This document shows positions 15,502 to 22,285 of a stretch of 64,000 nucleotides of DNA, in pieces; position 1 is the first letter of the stretch, and the number at the start of each line of letters is the position of its first letter. A program made the position numbers and the translations under genes. The notes beneath the pieces were generated by a model. The model did not search any database, had not been told where the DNA came from, and saw nothing but the letters and a program-made list of their open reading frames with translations. The stretch is taken from positions 54,393-118,392 of the forward strand of contig NZ_LVJR01000025.1 in the NCBI RefSeq assembly GCF_001617365.1, given 5' to 3'. The stretch comes from Rhodanobacter sp. FW104-R8 (GTDB taxonomy: Bacteria > Pseudomonadota > Gammaproteobacteria > Xanthomonadales > Rhodanobacteraceae).

Positions 15502-16444
15502 TCTTCGCGTCCTCGAGGTCTTGGAGCACTTGCATCGTTGCGCTGATTCGCGGCGTGCCGTTGACGCGTGGCGGTCCGGTGCTGATCGGCTTCGGGCCTT
15601 CGGCGTGGCGTGCTCTGGCCGTCGTGATCGCCCAGGCGAACGGGTTCGTGGCGTTGGGCTTCTCGGCGTAGGTGTCGCGGATCGCTTCCGGCGTCACGCC
15701 CTCGGCGAGTGCGGCGAGCAGGTCGGGATTGCTGGGGTTGACCCGAGCGCAACCGGCTTGCCGGAGCAGAAGGCAGGCGCGCCCTGCGTCGGTGGTGGGC
15801 GGTGGGGTCGCGGGAGTGTCTGGCGAAGAAGGCGCGTGCGGAGCGGGTTCTTGCTTTTGATCTTTATTCCCTGTCCCTGTCCCTGTCTCTTGCGATCCCG
15901 ACGGGACTCCCGACGGGATGCTTTTTGGATTCCCACCGGGATTATCTTTTGATCCCGACGGGACTCCCGATAACCGCCGCTTGGATAGCTGTCGGGATTG
16001 CGGATTGAGTGCCGCCAGGAGTGCGCGTGTCTGGATCATTTCCACTTCAATCGGCGCGGGATCGAACTCCGCCCCCCATCGCTTGGCGTTGCCGGCGCCA
16101 CTGCTCAGGCGCTGCGCCAGCTTCTCCAGCCACGCCTCCAGCGCCTTCTCAGCCACCACGGGGTGGTAGTAGCGCCCGTCGTCGGCCAACAGCCAGCCGC
16201 GCATGACGTGCGCCTTGATCTTCGTCCAGCTCTTGGCCTGCGACAGGTGCGACAGCATGCGGTCGTTGTCCGGCAGTGAGCCGGCGGGTACCTGGTGCCA
16301 GCTCACCAACCACAGCGTCATTGCCGCGGCGCGCTCGTCGCCGTTGCCAAGCACCCACGTTTCGGACGTCAGCAGGCGCTGCACATCCACCGGCATAAAC
16401 GCGAAGTCGCGCAGATCGACGCCGGCCGGAACGAGTGGTTGCAT
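15437..16444 (-). CDS. Phage replication initiator, DUF1376-type N-terminus, 335 aa
   Basis: Residues 1-110 form a winged-helix domain of the DUF1376 type (FAFMPVDVQRLLTSETWVLG, AAAMTLWLVSWHQVPAGSLP, HVMRGWLLADDGRYYHPVVA). The middle (about 150-215) is a low-complexity SGVPSGS stretch encoded by DNA repeats that may be the origin. The C-terminal part (LLLRQAGCARVNPSNPDLLA, TPEAIRDTYAEK) is like other phage O-type proteins. It probably binds the origin inside its own gene and loads the host helicase with the P-like partner. The ATG at 16444 overlaps the previous stop (TGATG). Confidence 0.82.
   Translation of the reverse strand: MQPLVPAGVDLRDFAFMPVDVQRLLTSETWVLGNGDERAAAMTLWLVSWHQVPAGSLPDNDRMLSHLSQAKSWTKIKAHVMRGWLLADDGRYYHPVVAEKALEAWLEKLAQRLSSGAGNAKRWGAEFDPAPIEVEMIQTRALLAALNPQSRQLSKRRLSGVPSGSKDNPGGNPKSIPSGVPSGSQETGTGTGNKDQKQEPAPHAPSSPDTPATPPPTTDAGRACLLLRQAGCARVNPSNPDLLAALAEGVTPEAIRDTYAEKPNATNPFAWAITTARARHAEGPKPISTGPPRVNGTPRISATMQVLQDLEDAKNGKLDHPGNQLRIAEAGAAES
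15896..15975. repeat. Iteron-like repeats in replication gene, candidate origin
   Basis: Copies of the 11-bp palindrome TCCCGACGGGA occur at 15896, 15908 and 15953, with TCCCACCGGGA at 15931 and a degraded copy at 15965. The spacing is 12, 23, 22 and 12 bases. A more A/T-rich stretch follows at about 15850-15880. This is the lambda plan, where iterons lie inside gene O. Confidence 0.6.
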
Positions 16445-16596
16445 CACGCCGACTCCCTCCGCCCCGCACCCATCCGGAACCTCTGCAGCGCGCAGATCGC
16501 ATCCAGCCAGGCGGCATGCTGCTCGGCAATGAAGCCATACGGCGCCGGCCGATGAATGGGCTGGTCGCGGTAGGCGCGGCGACGGAAGCGGATCAT
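16444..16596 (-). CDS. Small hypothetical phage protein, 50 aa
   Basis: Short basic protein (MIRFRRRAYRDQPIHRP, HAAWLDAICALQRFRMG). Its start and stop overlap both neighbours in ATGA/TGATG fashion, which is the main support for it being a gene. Function unknown. Confidence 0.5.
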   Translation of the reverse strand: MIRFRRRAYRDQPIHRPAPYGFIAEQHAAWLDAICALQRFRMGAGRRESA

Positions 16597-16766
16597 CAGT
16601 GCGCGAGCACGACTTTGCAGACGTGCCCTCCGCACTCGCGCTTCAGTTCGCGTGCCTCCCGCCGCGTCAGGTCGCGGATGACGGGCTCGTAGTTCTCGTC
16701 GACCAGCACCCATTCGAGGATGTCGCCTTCACGCGCGGTCTGTGTATCAATCGCGAGTTGGTTCAT
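16596..16766 (-). CDS. Small hypothetical phage protein, 56 aa
   Basis: The frame from ATG 16766 reads MNQLAIDTQTAREGDILEW and ends VCKVVLAH. It overlaps the upstream stop by four bases and the next start by one base (TGATG). It is too short for a family call, but the tight operon fit supports it. Confidence 0.5.
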   Translation of the reverse strand: MNQLAIDTQTAREGDILEWVLVDENYEPVIRDLTRREARELKRECGGHVCKVVLAH

Positions 16767-16966
16767 GGCTGGGATCCCCGCATGCGCCGCTCAGCCTCGG
16801 CGAACGCCTCGTCCTCGGTGAGCGGCACCCGCATGCCCTGCTTGCGCATCGCATCGCGCACGCGCTGGGCGAGCTGCAGGTCGAACAGGGGTTCACGCAA
16901 GCGCTGTTCGATCGTCAGGCCGTGCTCGGCCGCATCGTGCGCGCGTAGGTCGATGGTGGTGTTCAT
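16763..16966 (-). CDS. Small hypothetical phage protein, 67 aa
   Basis: A charged, helical protein (AAEHGLTIEQRLREPLFDLQ, LTEDEAFAEAERRMRG). Overlaps both neighbours by four bases. It lies right behind the CII-like gene. No family recognised. Confidence 0.6.
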   Translation of the reverse strand: MNTTIDLRAHDAAEHGLTIEQRLREPLFDLQLAQRVRDAMRKQGMRVPLTEDEAFAEAERRMRGSQP

Positions 16967-17298
16967 GCAGCCTCCTTCACCAGCCGTTGCAACTGGGCGA
17001 CAAGATCAGGGATGGCGGCAATGGCCTGCTGCCTGAGCGTCGCGGAGTCCTGCAGGTGACGAGCCGCCCAGTACAGGGCTGGCGTGGTGTCGCCGAACTC
17101 GGTCATGTACTTCTCGATCAGCGACGAATCGAGGTTGCGCTCTCCACTCAACATCGTGCTGAGGTTGGATGGCGCCACGTCGCACGCTGCCGCCACCCGG
17201 CCCAACCCACGCTGGTACACGCAGGCGGCAAAACACTCGCGCATGTCGCGGTACCGCTGGGCCAGGCCGGGTTCCAGACTGAGGCTCAGTTGCTGCAT
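16963..17298 (-). CDS. CII-like phage regulator, 111 aa
   Basis: The N-terminal 70 residues hold a helix-turn-helix (RVAAACDVAPSNLSTMLSGE) followed by LIEKYMTEFGDTTPALYWAA and a helical tail, resembling the phage CII regulatory protein family. It is second in the leftward early operon, after the Cro-like gene, which is the place of cII in lambda. It may activate repressor or integrase promoters for lysogeny. A tandem direct repeat lies 21-40 bases upstream. Confidence 0.65.
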   Translation of the reverse strand: MQQLSLSLEPGLAQRYRDMRECFAACVYQRGLGRVAAACDVAPSNLSTMLSGERNLDSSLIEKYMTEFGDTTPALYWAARHLQDSATLRQQAIAAIPDLVAQLQRLVKEAA

Positions 17299-17318
17299 GA
17301 GAATCCCCGATACGATGT

Positions 17319-17338
17319 GTTATCAGCCGTTATCAGAC
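17319..17338. repeat. Tandem 10-bp direct repeat upstream of CII-like gene
   Basis: GTTATCAGCC and GTTATCAGAC stand head to tail, one helical turn apart, as expected for a protein binding one DNA face. CII of lambda also reads direct repeats, but with different sequence. Positions 17341-17356 also hold GGCAAATTTTTTTGCC, a small inverted repeat. Confidence 0.45.
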
Positions 17339-17393
17339 GGATCAGGCAAATTTTTTTGCCGTGACCAGCACGCTGAAAACTCGCACCCATGAC

Positions 17394-17621
17394 TCAAGCC
17401 ACCTCTTGCTTGGTGGGTTCGCCGAACACGTCGGGCCGCAGGTCGTGGCGCGTCACCGCGCCGCCGGTGGCTTGCTCGATGGCGATGCATCGAGCGGCGG
17501 GGACGCGTGGCGAAGCCCCTCGTGTCCTCCAGTTGCTCACCACGGATTGACGCACGCCGAGTTTTTCCGCGAGCGCGGTAACACCGCCGGCATGGTCGAT
17601 TGCTTTGTCGAGTGCGTTCAT
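17394..17621 (-). CDS. Cro-like (YdaS-type) regulator, 75 aa
   Basis: Residues 8-50 form a Cro/YdaS helix-turn-helix (AIDHAGGVTALAEKLGVRQS, VVSNWRTRGASPRVPAARC) and IEQATGGAVTRHDLRPD is the standard ending of this family. It is the first gene of the leftward early operon and diverges from the repressor. It is expected to turn down repressor synthesis and commit to lytic growth. Its promoter has TTGACT (17658-17653) and GATGAT (17635-17630), 17 bases apart. Confidence 0.85.
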   Translation of the reverse strand: MNALDKAIDHAGGVTALAEKLGVRQSVVSNWRTRGASPRVPAARCIAIEQATGGAVTRHDLRPDVFGEPTKQEVA

Positions 17622-17629
17622 GGGTGCCG

Positions 17630-17692
17630 ATCATCACGCTTCGTGTTGTTTGAGTCAACACCATTCGTGTTAGACGGCCATCACGGCTCGTG
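17630..17692. promoter_or_regulatory. Immunity operator region with three operators
   Basis: Three 11-bp sites lie between the divergent repressor and Cro-like genes: CACGCTTCGTG (17635-17645), CACCATTCGTG (17659-17669) and CACGGCTCGTG (17682-17692). Centres are 24 and 23 bases apart, as in lambda OR. The leftward promoter (-35 at 17658-17653, -10 at 17635-17630) is overlapped by the first two. The third lies closest to the repressor start at 17706, which has no ribosome site, so its message may be leaderless. Confidence 0.8.
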
Positions 17693-17705
17693 AATCAATA
17701 GCGCC

Positions 17706-18212
17706 ATGGAATTTGCTGCCAACCTAAAGCGCCTTCGCAAAGCGGCCAAGCTCAGCCAGGAGGGACTCGCCCTCGCCTGCGGCTGGTCGGGGCAAAGCAG
17801 GATCGGTAACTACGAATCCGGCTTGCGCGAGCCGGCGCTTGCCGAGATCCCGATCATTGCGCGCGCCATTGGTGTCCCGGTTGGTGAGCTATTTGGTGAG
17901 GCTCCAGGCCATTCTCACCCCCTGAAACTCGACCCGGAGATAGTCCGTAAAGCAGGCGCGGCATTGAACTTGCGACACAAAAGTGCCGGCGGCTACGACC
18001 TCGAGAAGTGCCCGGAAGAGTTCGTCCGAGCCTATGAATTGTGGCTTGGCATGGATGATGCCTACGAGGATCCCGAGGTCTACAACCTAGTGATCCGTCA
18101 CGCTGACTTATCGCCACAGGGGGCGAGGGAAAATGAGCGAGGAAATAAAGGTGCGCCGACTCATGGCGCTCCTAGAGAGGGAGTTCGGGCCCGTCGAGGG
18201 AGCAAAGCCTAA
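17706..18212 (+). CDS. CI-like prophage repressor (XRE), 168 aa
   Basis: Residues 5-60 are a classic XRE/CI helix-turn-helix (LKRLRKAAKLSQEGLALACG, SGQSRIGNYESGLREPALAE). The C-terminal part lacks a visible LexA/CI-type Ser-Lys peptidase, so RecA-triggered self-cleavage is doubtful and induction may use another route. It diverges from the Cro-like gene across three operators. Its end overlaps the next gene by 80 bases. Confidence 0.85.
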   Translation: MEFAANLKRLRKAAKLSQEGLALACGWSGQSRIGNYESGLREPALAEIPIIARAIGVPVGELFGEAPGHSHPLKLDPEIVRKAGAALNLRHKSAGGYDLEKCPEEFVRAYELWLGMDDAYEDPEVYNLVIRHADLSPQGARENERGNKGAPTHGAPREGVRARRGSKA

Positions 18213-18321
18213 GCTGACGATCGTCAAGGACCTCGTGCACACCAAGGCAGCGACGAGCGAGCGTCCGGCGATCTTCGCCTCGGGCTTGCTCGAAGCAAGG
18301 CGCAAGTCGGCGCGTGGGTGA
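18133..18321 (+). CDS. Small protein cotranscribed with repressor, 62 aa
   Basis: Starts inside the repressor gene in another frame, with GAGG before the ATG. Sequence MSEEIKVRRLMALLEREFG is charged and helical. It may be an immunity-linked accessory or modulator of the repressor. No family recognised. Confidence 0.55.
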   Translation: MSEEIKVRRLMALLEREFGPVEGAKPKLTIVKDLVHTKAATSERPAIFASGLLEARRKSARG

Positions 18322-18347
18322 TCGCCACCAGGGGATTTGGGGGATGA

Positions 18348-18749
18348 ATGATGCACAGAAAGCCAGGGAGATGGATTGCGGCCATCACGGTGGCGTTGCT
18401 TTGGTCGTGGCAGCCGGCGACGGCGCAGGTCGACAACACGCGGCACGCGGTGGAGTTGTACCAGCAGGTAGTGACCGGGCAGCGCAGCCTGGACAGGCTA
18501 TCTCCAACTGACCGCGCGCAAGTATTGATGATGGCTCGCGCCATGCGATCAAGCTGCAGCAGCAATTCCCATAAGTGCGAAGCTGTGTGTGAAGCGGCAA
18601 GCCAACTGGAGTCGACATCACGCGATCTCGCACGGTGCGCGTCTGCGCACGACTACACCGATAGTTGCGACAGGCAGTTCCGAGATGTGCGCGACGCACA
18701 TGATGATCTTGAAAACGCAGTCTCCGAAGCGTCGGGCGACTGCGATTAA
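18348..18749 (+). CDS. Secreted Cys-rich protein in immunity region, 133 aa
   Basis: The N-terminus is a signal peptide (KPGRWIAAITVALLWSWQPA, cut near ATAQ-VD). The mature part has six Cys (SSCSSNSHKCEAVCEAA, LARCASAHDYTDSCD, SGDCD), a sign of an exported, disulfide-bonded protein. It lies where lambda carries rex, in the region expressed in lysogens, so it is a candidate lysogenic-conversion gene. No family recognised. Confidence 0.65.
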   Translation: MMHRKPGRWIAAITVALLWSWQPATAQVDNTRHAVELYQQVVTGQRSLDRLSPTDRAQVLMMARAMRSSCSSNSHKCEAVCEAASQLESTSRDLARCASAHDYTDSCDRQFRDVRDAHDDLENAVSEASGDCD

Positions 18750-18768
18750 TGGTGAAAAGGAGAGAGCC

Positions 18769-19059
18769 ATGAAACGAACCGTTACCATGCTTTTGCTTGC
18801 CGCCGCGTGCTTGCCACTGATCGCAGCCGCCTTCCCGCGCGGCTACCGCGCGCCATCGGCGCGCAGCTACACACCAAAGGCGTACAAGAGCACCACGTCG
18901 TACCACCGCGGCTACGTCACGAAGTCAGGCACCTACGTGGCTCCCCACGTTCAGACCGCGCCGAACCGCACGAAGGTCGACAACTGGTCGAGCAAGCCGA
19001 ACGTGAACCCGTACACGGGCAAGGAAGGCACCAAGGATCCGTTCGCACCAGGGCACTGA
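18769..19059 (+). CDS. Small secreted protein, 96 aa
   Basis: A signal peptide (MKRTVTMLLLAAACLPLIAA) is followed by a basic, Tyr/Ser/Thr-rich chain with YVAPHVQTAPN and a C-terminal NPYTGKEGTKDPFAPGH, a motif seen in small periplasmic hypothetical proteins. The ribosome site GGAGAG precedes the ATG. It ends shortly before a strong terminator, so the repressor transcript can run through to here. Confidence 0.65.
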   Translation: MKRTVTMLLLAAACLPLIAAAFPRGYRAPSARSYTPKAYKSTTSYHRGYVTKSGTYVAPHVQTAPNRTKVDNWSSKPNVNPYTGKEGTKDPFAPGH

Positions 19060-19083
19060 TCGGCGCGCCATCTGCCACCACCA

Positions 19084-19107
19084 AGCCCGCTCCGGCGGGC
19101 TTTTTTT
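19084..19107 (+). terminator. Rho-independent terminator of repressor transcript
   Basis: AGCCCGC/GCGGGCT arms with a TCCG loop, then seven T bases. It closes the repressor-secreted protein unit and separates it from the rightward early promoter. Confidence 0.9.
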
Positions 19108-19126
19108 CGTCATCATGCAAATAAAT

Positions 19127-19166
19127 CACGAAATGTGTTGACAGAATAAAACACGATATGTGATCC
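19127..19166 (+). promoter_or_regulatory. Rightward early promoter with two repressor operators
   Basis: CACGAAATGTG (19127-19137) and CACGATATGTG (19152-19162) match the operators at 17635-17692. They flank a perfect -35 TTGACA (19138-19143); the -10 would lie at 19161-19166 (TGATCC, weak) inside the second operator. The repressor would therefore shut the whole recombination operon, as at lambda OL. Confidence 0.75.
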
Positions 19167-19199
19167 TTTCTCTGCGCCACCACGGCACGGGAGAGACAC

Positions 19200-19406
19200 A
19201 TGGACATCCTCTGGGCATCCAGCCCCATCCAGATCCACGACGAGCTGCACGCCGACGTCAAGGCGACCGCCAGCACCGTCATTCTGGGCACGTACAACGA
19301 CGCGGTGCAGGCCACCGAGCTTGTGCTCACCCCCGAGCAAGCCATCGAGCTGGCCGACGCGCTGACCGAAGGCGCCACGAAGTGCCTCGCGGCGCGGGAG
19401 GGCTGA
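19200..19406 (+). CDS. First gene of rightward early operon, 68 aa
   Basis: Preceded by GGGAGAG and directly downstream of the early promoter. Acidic protein (IQIHDELHADVKATASTVIL, ATELVLTPEQAIELADALTE). No family recognised; the first genes of such operons are often host take-over or anti-defence genes. Confidence 0.6.
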   Translation: MDILWASSPIQIHDELHADVKATASTVILGTYNDAVQATELVLTPEQAIELADALTEGATKCLAAREG

Positions 19407-19409
19407 GCG

Positions 19410-19658
19410 ATGTACATCCTCACTCAGCACACCTCCGAAAAAGCTTCGCGCGCCTACCGCATCCACGGCGACCAGGACATCTGGGTCGAGCTGGCGCCCG
19501 GCCAGAAGATCGCGATGTCGCCCGCCGAAGCCCAGCAGCTGATCGCCGAGCTGCAGCGTGAGCTGTCTGCAGTCGAAGCCATCGCCCGCCGCGACGCCGC
19601 CATTGACCCCGACCACGCCGCGATGCTGCGCGATTCGGTCAAGCAGGTGTCCGCATGA
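19410..19658 (+). CDS. Early phage protein, 82 aa
   Basis: Begins three bases after the previous stop. Sequence (QDIWVELAPGQKIAMSPAEA, LIAELQRELSAVEAIARRD) shares the 'LTPEQA/MSPAEA' style of the previous gene's end, hinting at a related fold. Function unknown. Confidence 0.55.
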   Translation: MYILTQHTSEKASRAYRIHGDQDIWVELAPGQKIAMSPAEAQQLIAELQRELSAVEAIARRDAAIDPDHAAMLRDSVKQVSA

Positions 19659-20056
19659 GCGCCTCCATCAACGTCCTGACCGCCTGGACGGACGCCATCA
19701 CCGAGCTGCGCGAGGCATCGGCCGAATACCTCGCGAACTCGCGCGTGCTGTCGGAACAATGTGCGCCGGCGCAGTCCCGGCTTGAGCAGGCGCTGTCGCA
19801 GTTCACCGACCATGCCCAGGTCGCGCCGCGCGACTACCGCGGCATGGAAGGCCGCATCCGCGAGCTGGAGGGTGATAACGCGGAGCTGAGCAAGGAGATG
19901 GAGGCGCTGTACGCACGCCTTGGGCGGGTCAACAGCCTGTTGCACGCGACCGGAGATTTCGCCGTCGGCGCCGGCTGCGATCCTGTCGAGGCCGAGGTGA
20001 AAGATCGGCTCGCCGAACTGGCGCCCACCAAGCGCAGCAAGCGGGGTGGGGCATGA
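19655..20056 (+). CDS. Early phage coiled-coil protein, 133 aa
   Basis: Four-base overlaps on both sides. Central helix (MEGRIRELEGDNAELSKEME) predicts a coiled coil. Ends in a basic tail (TKRSKRGGA). Phage proteins with this kind of sequence are usually of unknown function. Confidence 0.6.
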   Translation: MSASINVLTAWTDAITELREASAEYLANSRVLSEQCAPAQSRLEQALSQFTDHAQVAPRDYRGMEGRIRELEGDNAELSKEMEALYARLGRVNSLLHATGDFAVGAGCDPVEAEVKDRLAELAPTKRSKRGGA

Positions 20057-20379
20057 CCACCCAGCCCACCCCCCACATCGGCGCCACTCTGGCCCAGCGC
20101 GCCATCCTGCGCTACCGCCTGGAGCAGCGCGAACTGGACGCCGAGCGCGATCGCCTGGAGCGCACGACAGCCGCCCTGCAGGTCGACGCCATGCTCGATC
20201 GCGTCCGGCAGCCCGAGCCGGCCAACTTCTGCGCGCCGGCCGACGACGTGCCGCCAGCGCTGACCGGGCGGCAGCTGGCAGCCGTTGCGGCGCTCTGGCT
20301 GGCCGCGATGCTCGGTGCGCTGTGGCTGTGCACCGACGCCGGCACGCGCTTTCTCGATGCGATCTGGAGGCTGTCATGA
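20053..20379 (+). CDS. Early phage membrane protein, 108 aa
   Basis: N-terminal helix rich in Arg/Glu (RYRLEQRELDAERDRLE), then one C-terminal transmembrane segment (LAAVAALWLAAMLGALWL). It overlaps both neighbours by four bases. Function unknown; single-span proteins here can act in superinfection exclusion, but nothing proves it. Confidence 0.6.
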   Translation: MTTQPTPHIGATLAQRAILRYRLEQRELDAERDRLERTTAALQVDAMLDRVRQPEPANFCAPADDVPPALTGRQLAAVAALWLAAMLGALWLCTDAGTRFLDAIWRLS

Positions 20380-20627
20380 CGCGGCCGGTGGATGTGCTGG
20401 CGGTGATCCGGGCCCAAGAGGCGCGAAAGGCCGCTTTGCGTTTCTTTCCGCTTGCTCCGCGCAAGCAGCGAAAGACCATCAAGCAAGCCGATGTTGATGC
20501 GGCCGTTAGCAAAAAGCTCGACGAACTAGACCGGGAGTTCCGCCGCCTCGGGCTTGAGTTTCCCAAGTTCGCGCAGGCATACGACACCGCTCGCGTGGTT
20601 GTGAAAAACGCACGGAGTAAGGCATGA
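20376..20627 (+). CDS. Early phage protein, 83 aa
   Basis: The ATG at 20376 overlaps the previous stop. Basic, helical protein (VIRAQEARKAALRFFPLAPR, ISKKLDELDREFRRLGLEF-like). No family recognised. Confidence 0.55.
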   Translation: MTRPVDVLAVIRAQEARKAALRFFPLAPRKQRKTIKQADVDAAVSKKLDELDREFRRLGLEFPKFAQAYDTARVVVKNARSKA

Positions 20628-20920
20628 ACACCACGGCATGGCTCATCAGCTTCACCGGCAGCGATGGCGTGAAGGTACAGAAGGTGCACACGCACAACTG
20701 CATCGCCGACTTTCGGACCATCGACCCAAACGCTACGGCGCAGGCGATTGATTGCGCAGCCGTGGCCGAGCTGATCGAGGCGGCCGAGCGCGCCGTCGAG
20801 GCCTTCGAGGAACTGGGCAAGGCGCGGGGCGTAGCTTCAAATCACTTTGCTAGGCGCGAGTGCGAGGCCGCGATGGTGGCCCAAAAGGCCGCTCTCGCCA
20901 ACGTCAGGAGCGCGTCATGA
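20624..20920 (+). CDS. Early phage protein, 98 aa
   Basis: N-terminal beta stretch (AWLISFTGSDGVKVQKVHTH) followed by an acidic helix (AELIEAAERAVEAFEELGKA). Four-base overlaps at both ends. Function unknown. Confidence 0.55.
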   Translation: MNTTAWLISFTGSDGVKVQKVHTHNCIADFRTIDPNATAQAIDCAAVAELIEAAERAVEAFEELGKARGVASNHFARRECEAAMVAQKAALANVRSAS

Positions 20921-21318
20921 ACCGCGCCAACTGGAACACCCAGCGTCGCCGCGTCCGCGACAGCTACCCGAGCCGCGCCGACCGCGGCCTGCCCCACCAC
21001 CCCGATGGGTCCGGCCTCGCCACCTGCCCGCGCTGCGGTGGCTGCGGCGCCATCGACCGCGACCACTGGCAGCCCGAGCTGTGCACCTCCGCGACCTGCA
21101 GCCTCTGCGACGGCTCCGGCTACATCGCCGACGGCTACCGCGACCCGCTGCTGAGGCTGCGCTATGCCCGGCAGCGTCGTCGGCGTGACCCGCAGGCATA
21201 TGCGCACCTACGGCAGGTCTGCGCGGCATCGCGGCATGCGCTGCGGCTGATCGAGGCGGCGGTGGGTTGCGAGGTGGCGGCGAATCAGGTGGTGCAGGCG
21301 TGGAGGAATGTGGCATGA
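20917..21318 (+). CDS. DnaJ-type zinc-finger protein, 133 aa
   Basis: Residues 36-70 hold CPRCGGCGAID and CSLCDGSGYI, i.e. CxxCxGxG units like those of the DnaJ zinc centre. The rest is Arg-rich. The start at 20917 overlaps the stop before it. It may bind nucleic acid or act as antiterminator-like factor; phage Q/NinX-region proteins share such fingers. Function inferred only. Confidence 0.65.
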   Translation: MNRANWNTQRRRVRDSYPSRADRGLPHHPDGSGLATCPRCGGCGAIDRDHWQPELCTSATCSLCDGSGYIADGYRDPLLRLRYARQRRRRDPQAYAHLRQVCAASRHALRLIEAAVGCEVAANQVVQAWRNVA

Positions 21319-21578
21319 GCGAGCGGATCAAAGATGGTGGACCGGCGTTCCCAGCGACGAATTACTACATCATCCCGAAGGACCTTGAGGATCGGCATGT
21401 TGCGGCGTTGGGGAAAACCCAAGGCATGACCCTGCGCGATTACTTCGCGGCGAAGGCGATGCAGGGTGTTATTGCGCAAGCGTGCGGGACTGCCTTGGGA
21501 TCTGATCCCAAGTACGCGGCGGATTACGCCTATGCAGCCGCCGACGCCATGCTCGCCGCCCGCGAGGCCAAGTCGTGA
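21315..21578 (+). CDS. Early phage protein, 87 aa
   Basis: Sequence MSERIKDGGPAFPATNYYI ... GMTLRDYFAAKAMQGVIA is a well-known style of small phage protein ('GGPAFP ... GMTLRDYFAAKAM'), widespread in prophages with no known role. The ATG overlaps the previous stop. Confidence 0.75.
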   Translation: MSERIKDGGPAFPATNYYIIPKDLEDRHVAALGKTQGMTLRDYFAAKAMQGVIAQACGTALGSDPKYAADYAYAAADAMLAAREAKS

Positions 21579-21844
21579 CCGACCTGACCGAATTCGCCAC
21601 CCTCCCGCTTCCGGAGCTGACCGCCGAGCTGGAACGCATGCTCGCGAACCATCACGCGCCGCGCCGCCATTACGCCGAGCGCACCACTTCAACGCTGACC
21701 GCAGCGCCGGCACTCCTTCCGGTAGATCACCCCCTGGATCGTGCTGCGGTCAGCACCTCTTCAACCGCCACGCGCAGCGGACAGGACGACCCCTCGCCTG
21801 CTGATCCCGCTGTGCGTGGCACCTATTCCGAGGAAATCGCATGA
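21575..21844 (+). CDS. Early phage protein, 89 aa
   Basis: A short helical start (FATLPLPELTAELERMLANH) leads into a low-complexity Thr/Ser/Ala stretch. Overlaps both neighbours by four bases. Function unknown. Confidence 0.5.
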   Translation: MTDLTEFATLPLPELTAELERMLANHHAPRRHYAERTTSTLTAAPALLPVDHPLDRAAVSTSSTATRSGQDDPSPADPAVRGTYSEEIA

Positions 21845-22080
21845 ACAAGCTTGCAGCGTTTTGGGCCGTAGCAATGAGCCTCATCAAGGCGTCGCCGATC
21901 AAGTTGGCGGAGCCGAACAGTAATCGCGCCCGCATCAAGGTTCAGCGTCGCGGCTACTACGTCAACGGCAAGCGCGTGTATCACCGCCCCTCGGCACGCT
22001 GGCTGCCGAACAAGAAGGGCTATCGCTACGTGCGCGACGAGAGCAAGCCGGGCGTCGTGTCGAAGATGGTGCTCCGGTGA
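21841..22080 (+). CDS. Small basic early phage protein, 79 aa
   Basis: The N-terminal 18 residues are hydrophobic (KLAAFWAVAMSLIKASP), the rest strongly basic (RIKVQRRGYYVNGKRVYHRP). Might bind DNA/RNA or the membrane. No family recognised. Confidence 0.55.
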   Translation: MNKLAAFWAVAMSLIKASPIKLAEPNSNRARIKVQRRGYYVNGKRVYHRPSARWLPNKKGYRYVRDESKPGVVSKMVLR

Positions 22081-22241
22081 ACACGTCGCTGATGCACACC
22101 CGCACGGTCGAGTCGATTCGCCCGCGCAGCAACGACGAGCGCCGCGCCCAATGGGCCGCGAAGTTCTTCGGCGCCGGTCACCACCGCCAGCCGATCAAGC
22201 CGCATCTGCGCGTCAAACCGCGCGTGCGCGTCGTCGCCTGA
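22077..22241 (+). CDS. Very small basic early phage protein, 54 aa
   Basis: GTG start whose GTGA overlaps the previous stop; the frame ends TGA at 22241. The protein is basic (TVESIRPRSNDERRAQWAAK ... KPRVRVVA). Kept because of operon fit. Confidence 0.45.
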   Translation: MNTSLMHTRTVESIRPRSNDERRAQWAAKFFGAGHHRQPIKPHLRVKPRVRVVA

Positions 22242-22285
22242 CCACTTTCAACAGAGCCGGCCATCGCGCCGGCAAGGGATTCGAC

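Noticed and set aside
15437..15975. CRISPR array in the replication gene repeats
   Set aside because: Repeats are only 11 bp with short unequal spacing and lie in coding sequence; no cas genes are present.
18589..18768. N-terminal extension of the small secreted protein
   Set aside because: The frame is open upstream but overlaps the previous gene; the ATG at 18769 gives a clean signal peptide and has a ribosome site.
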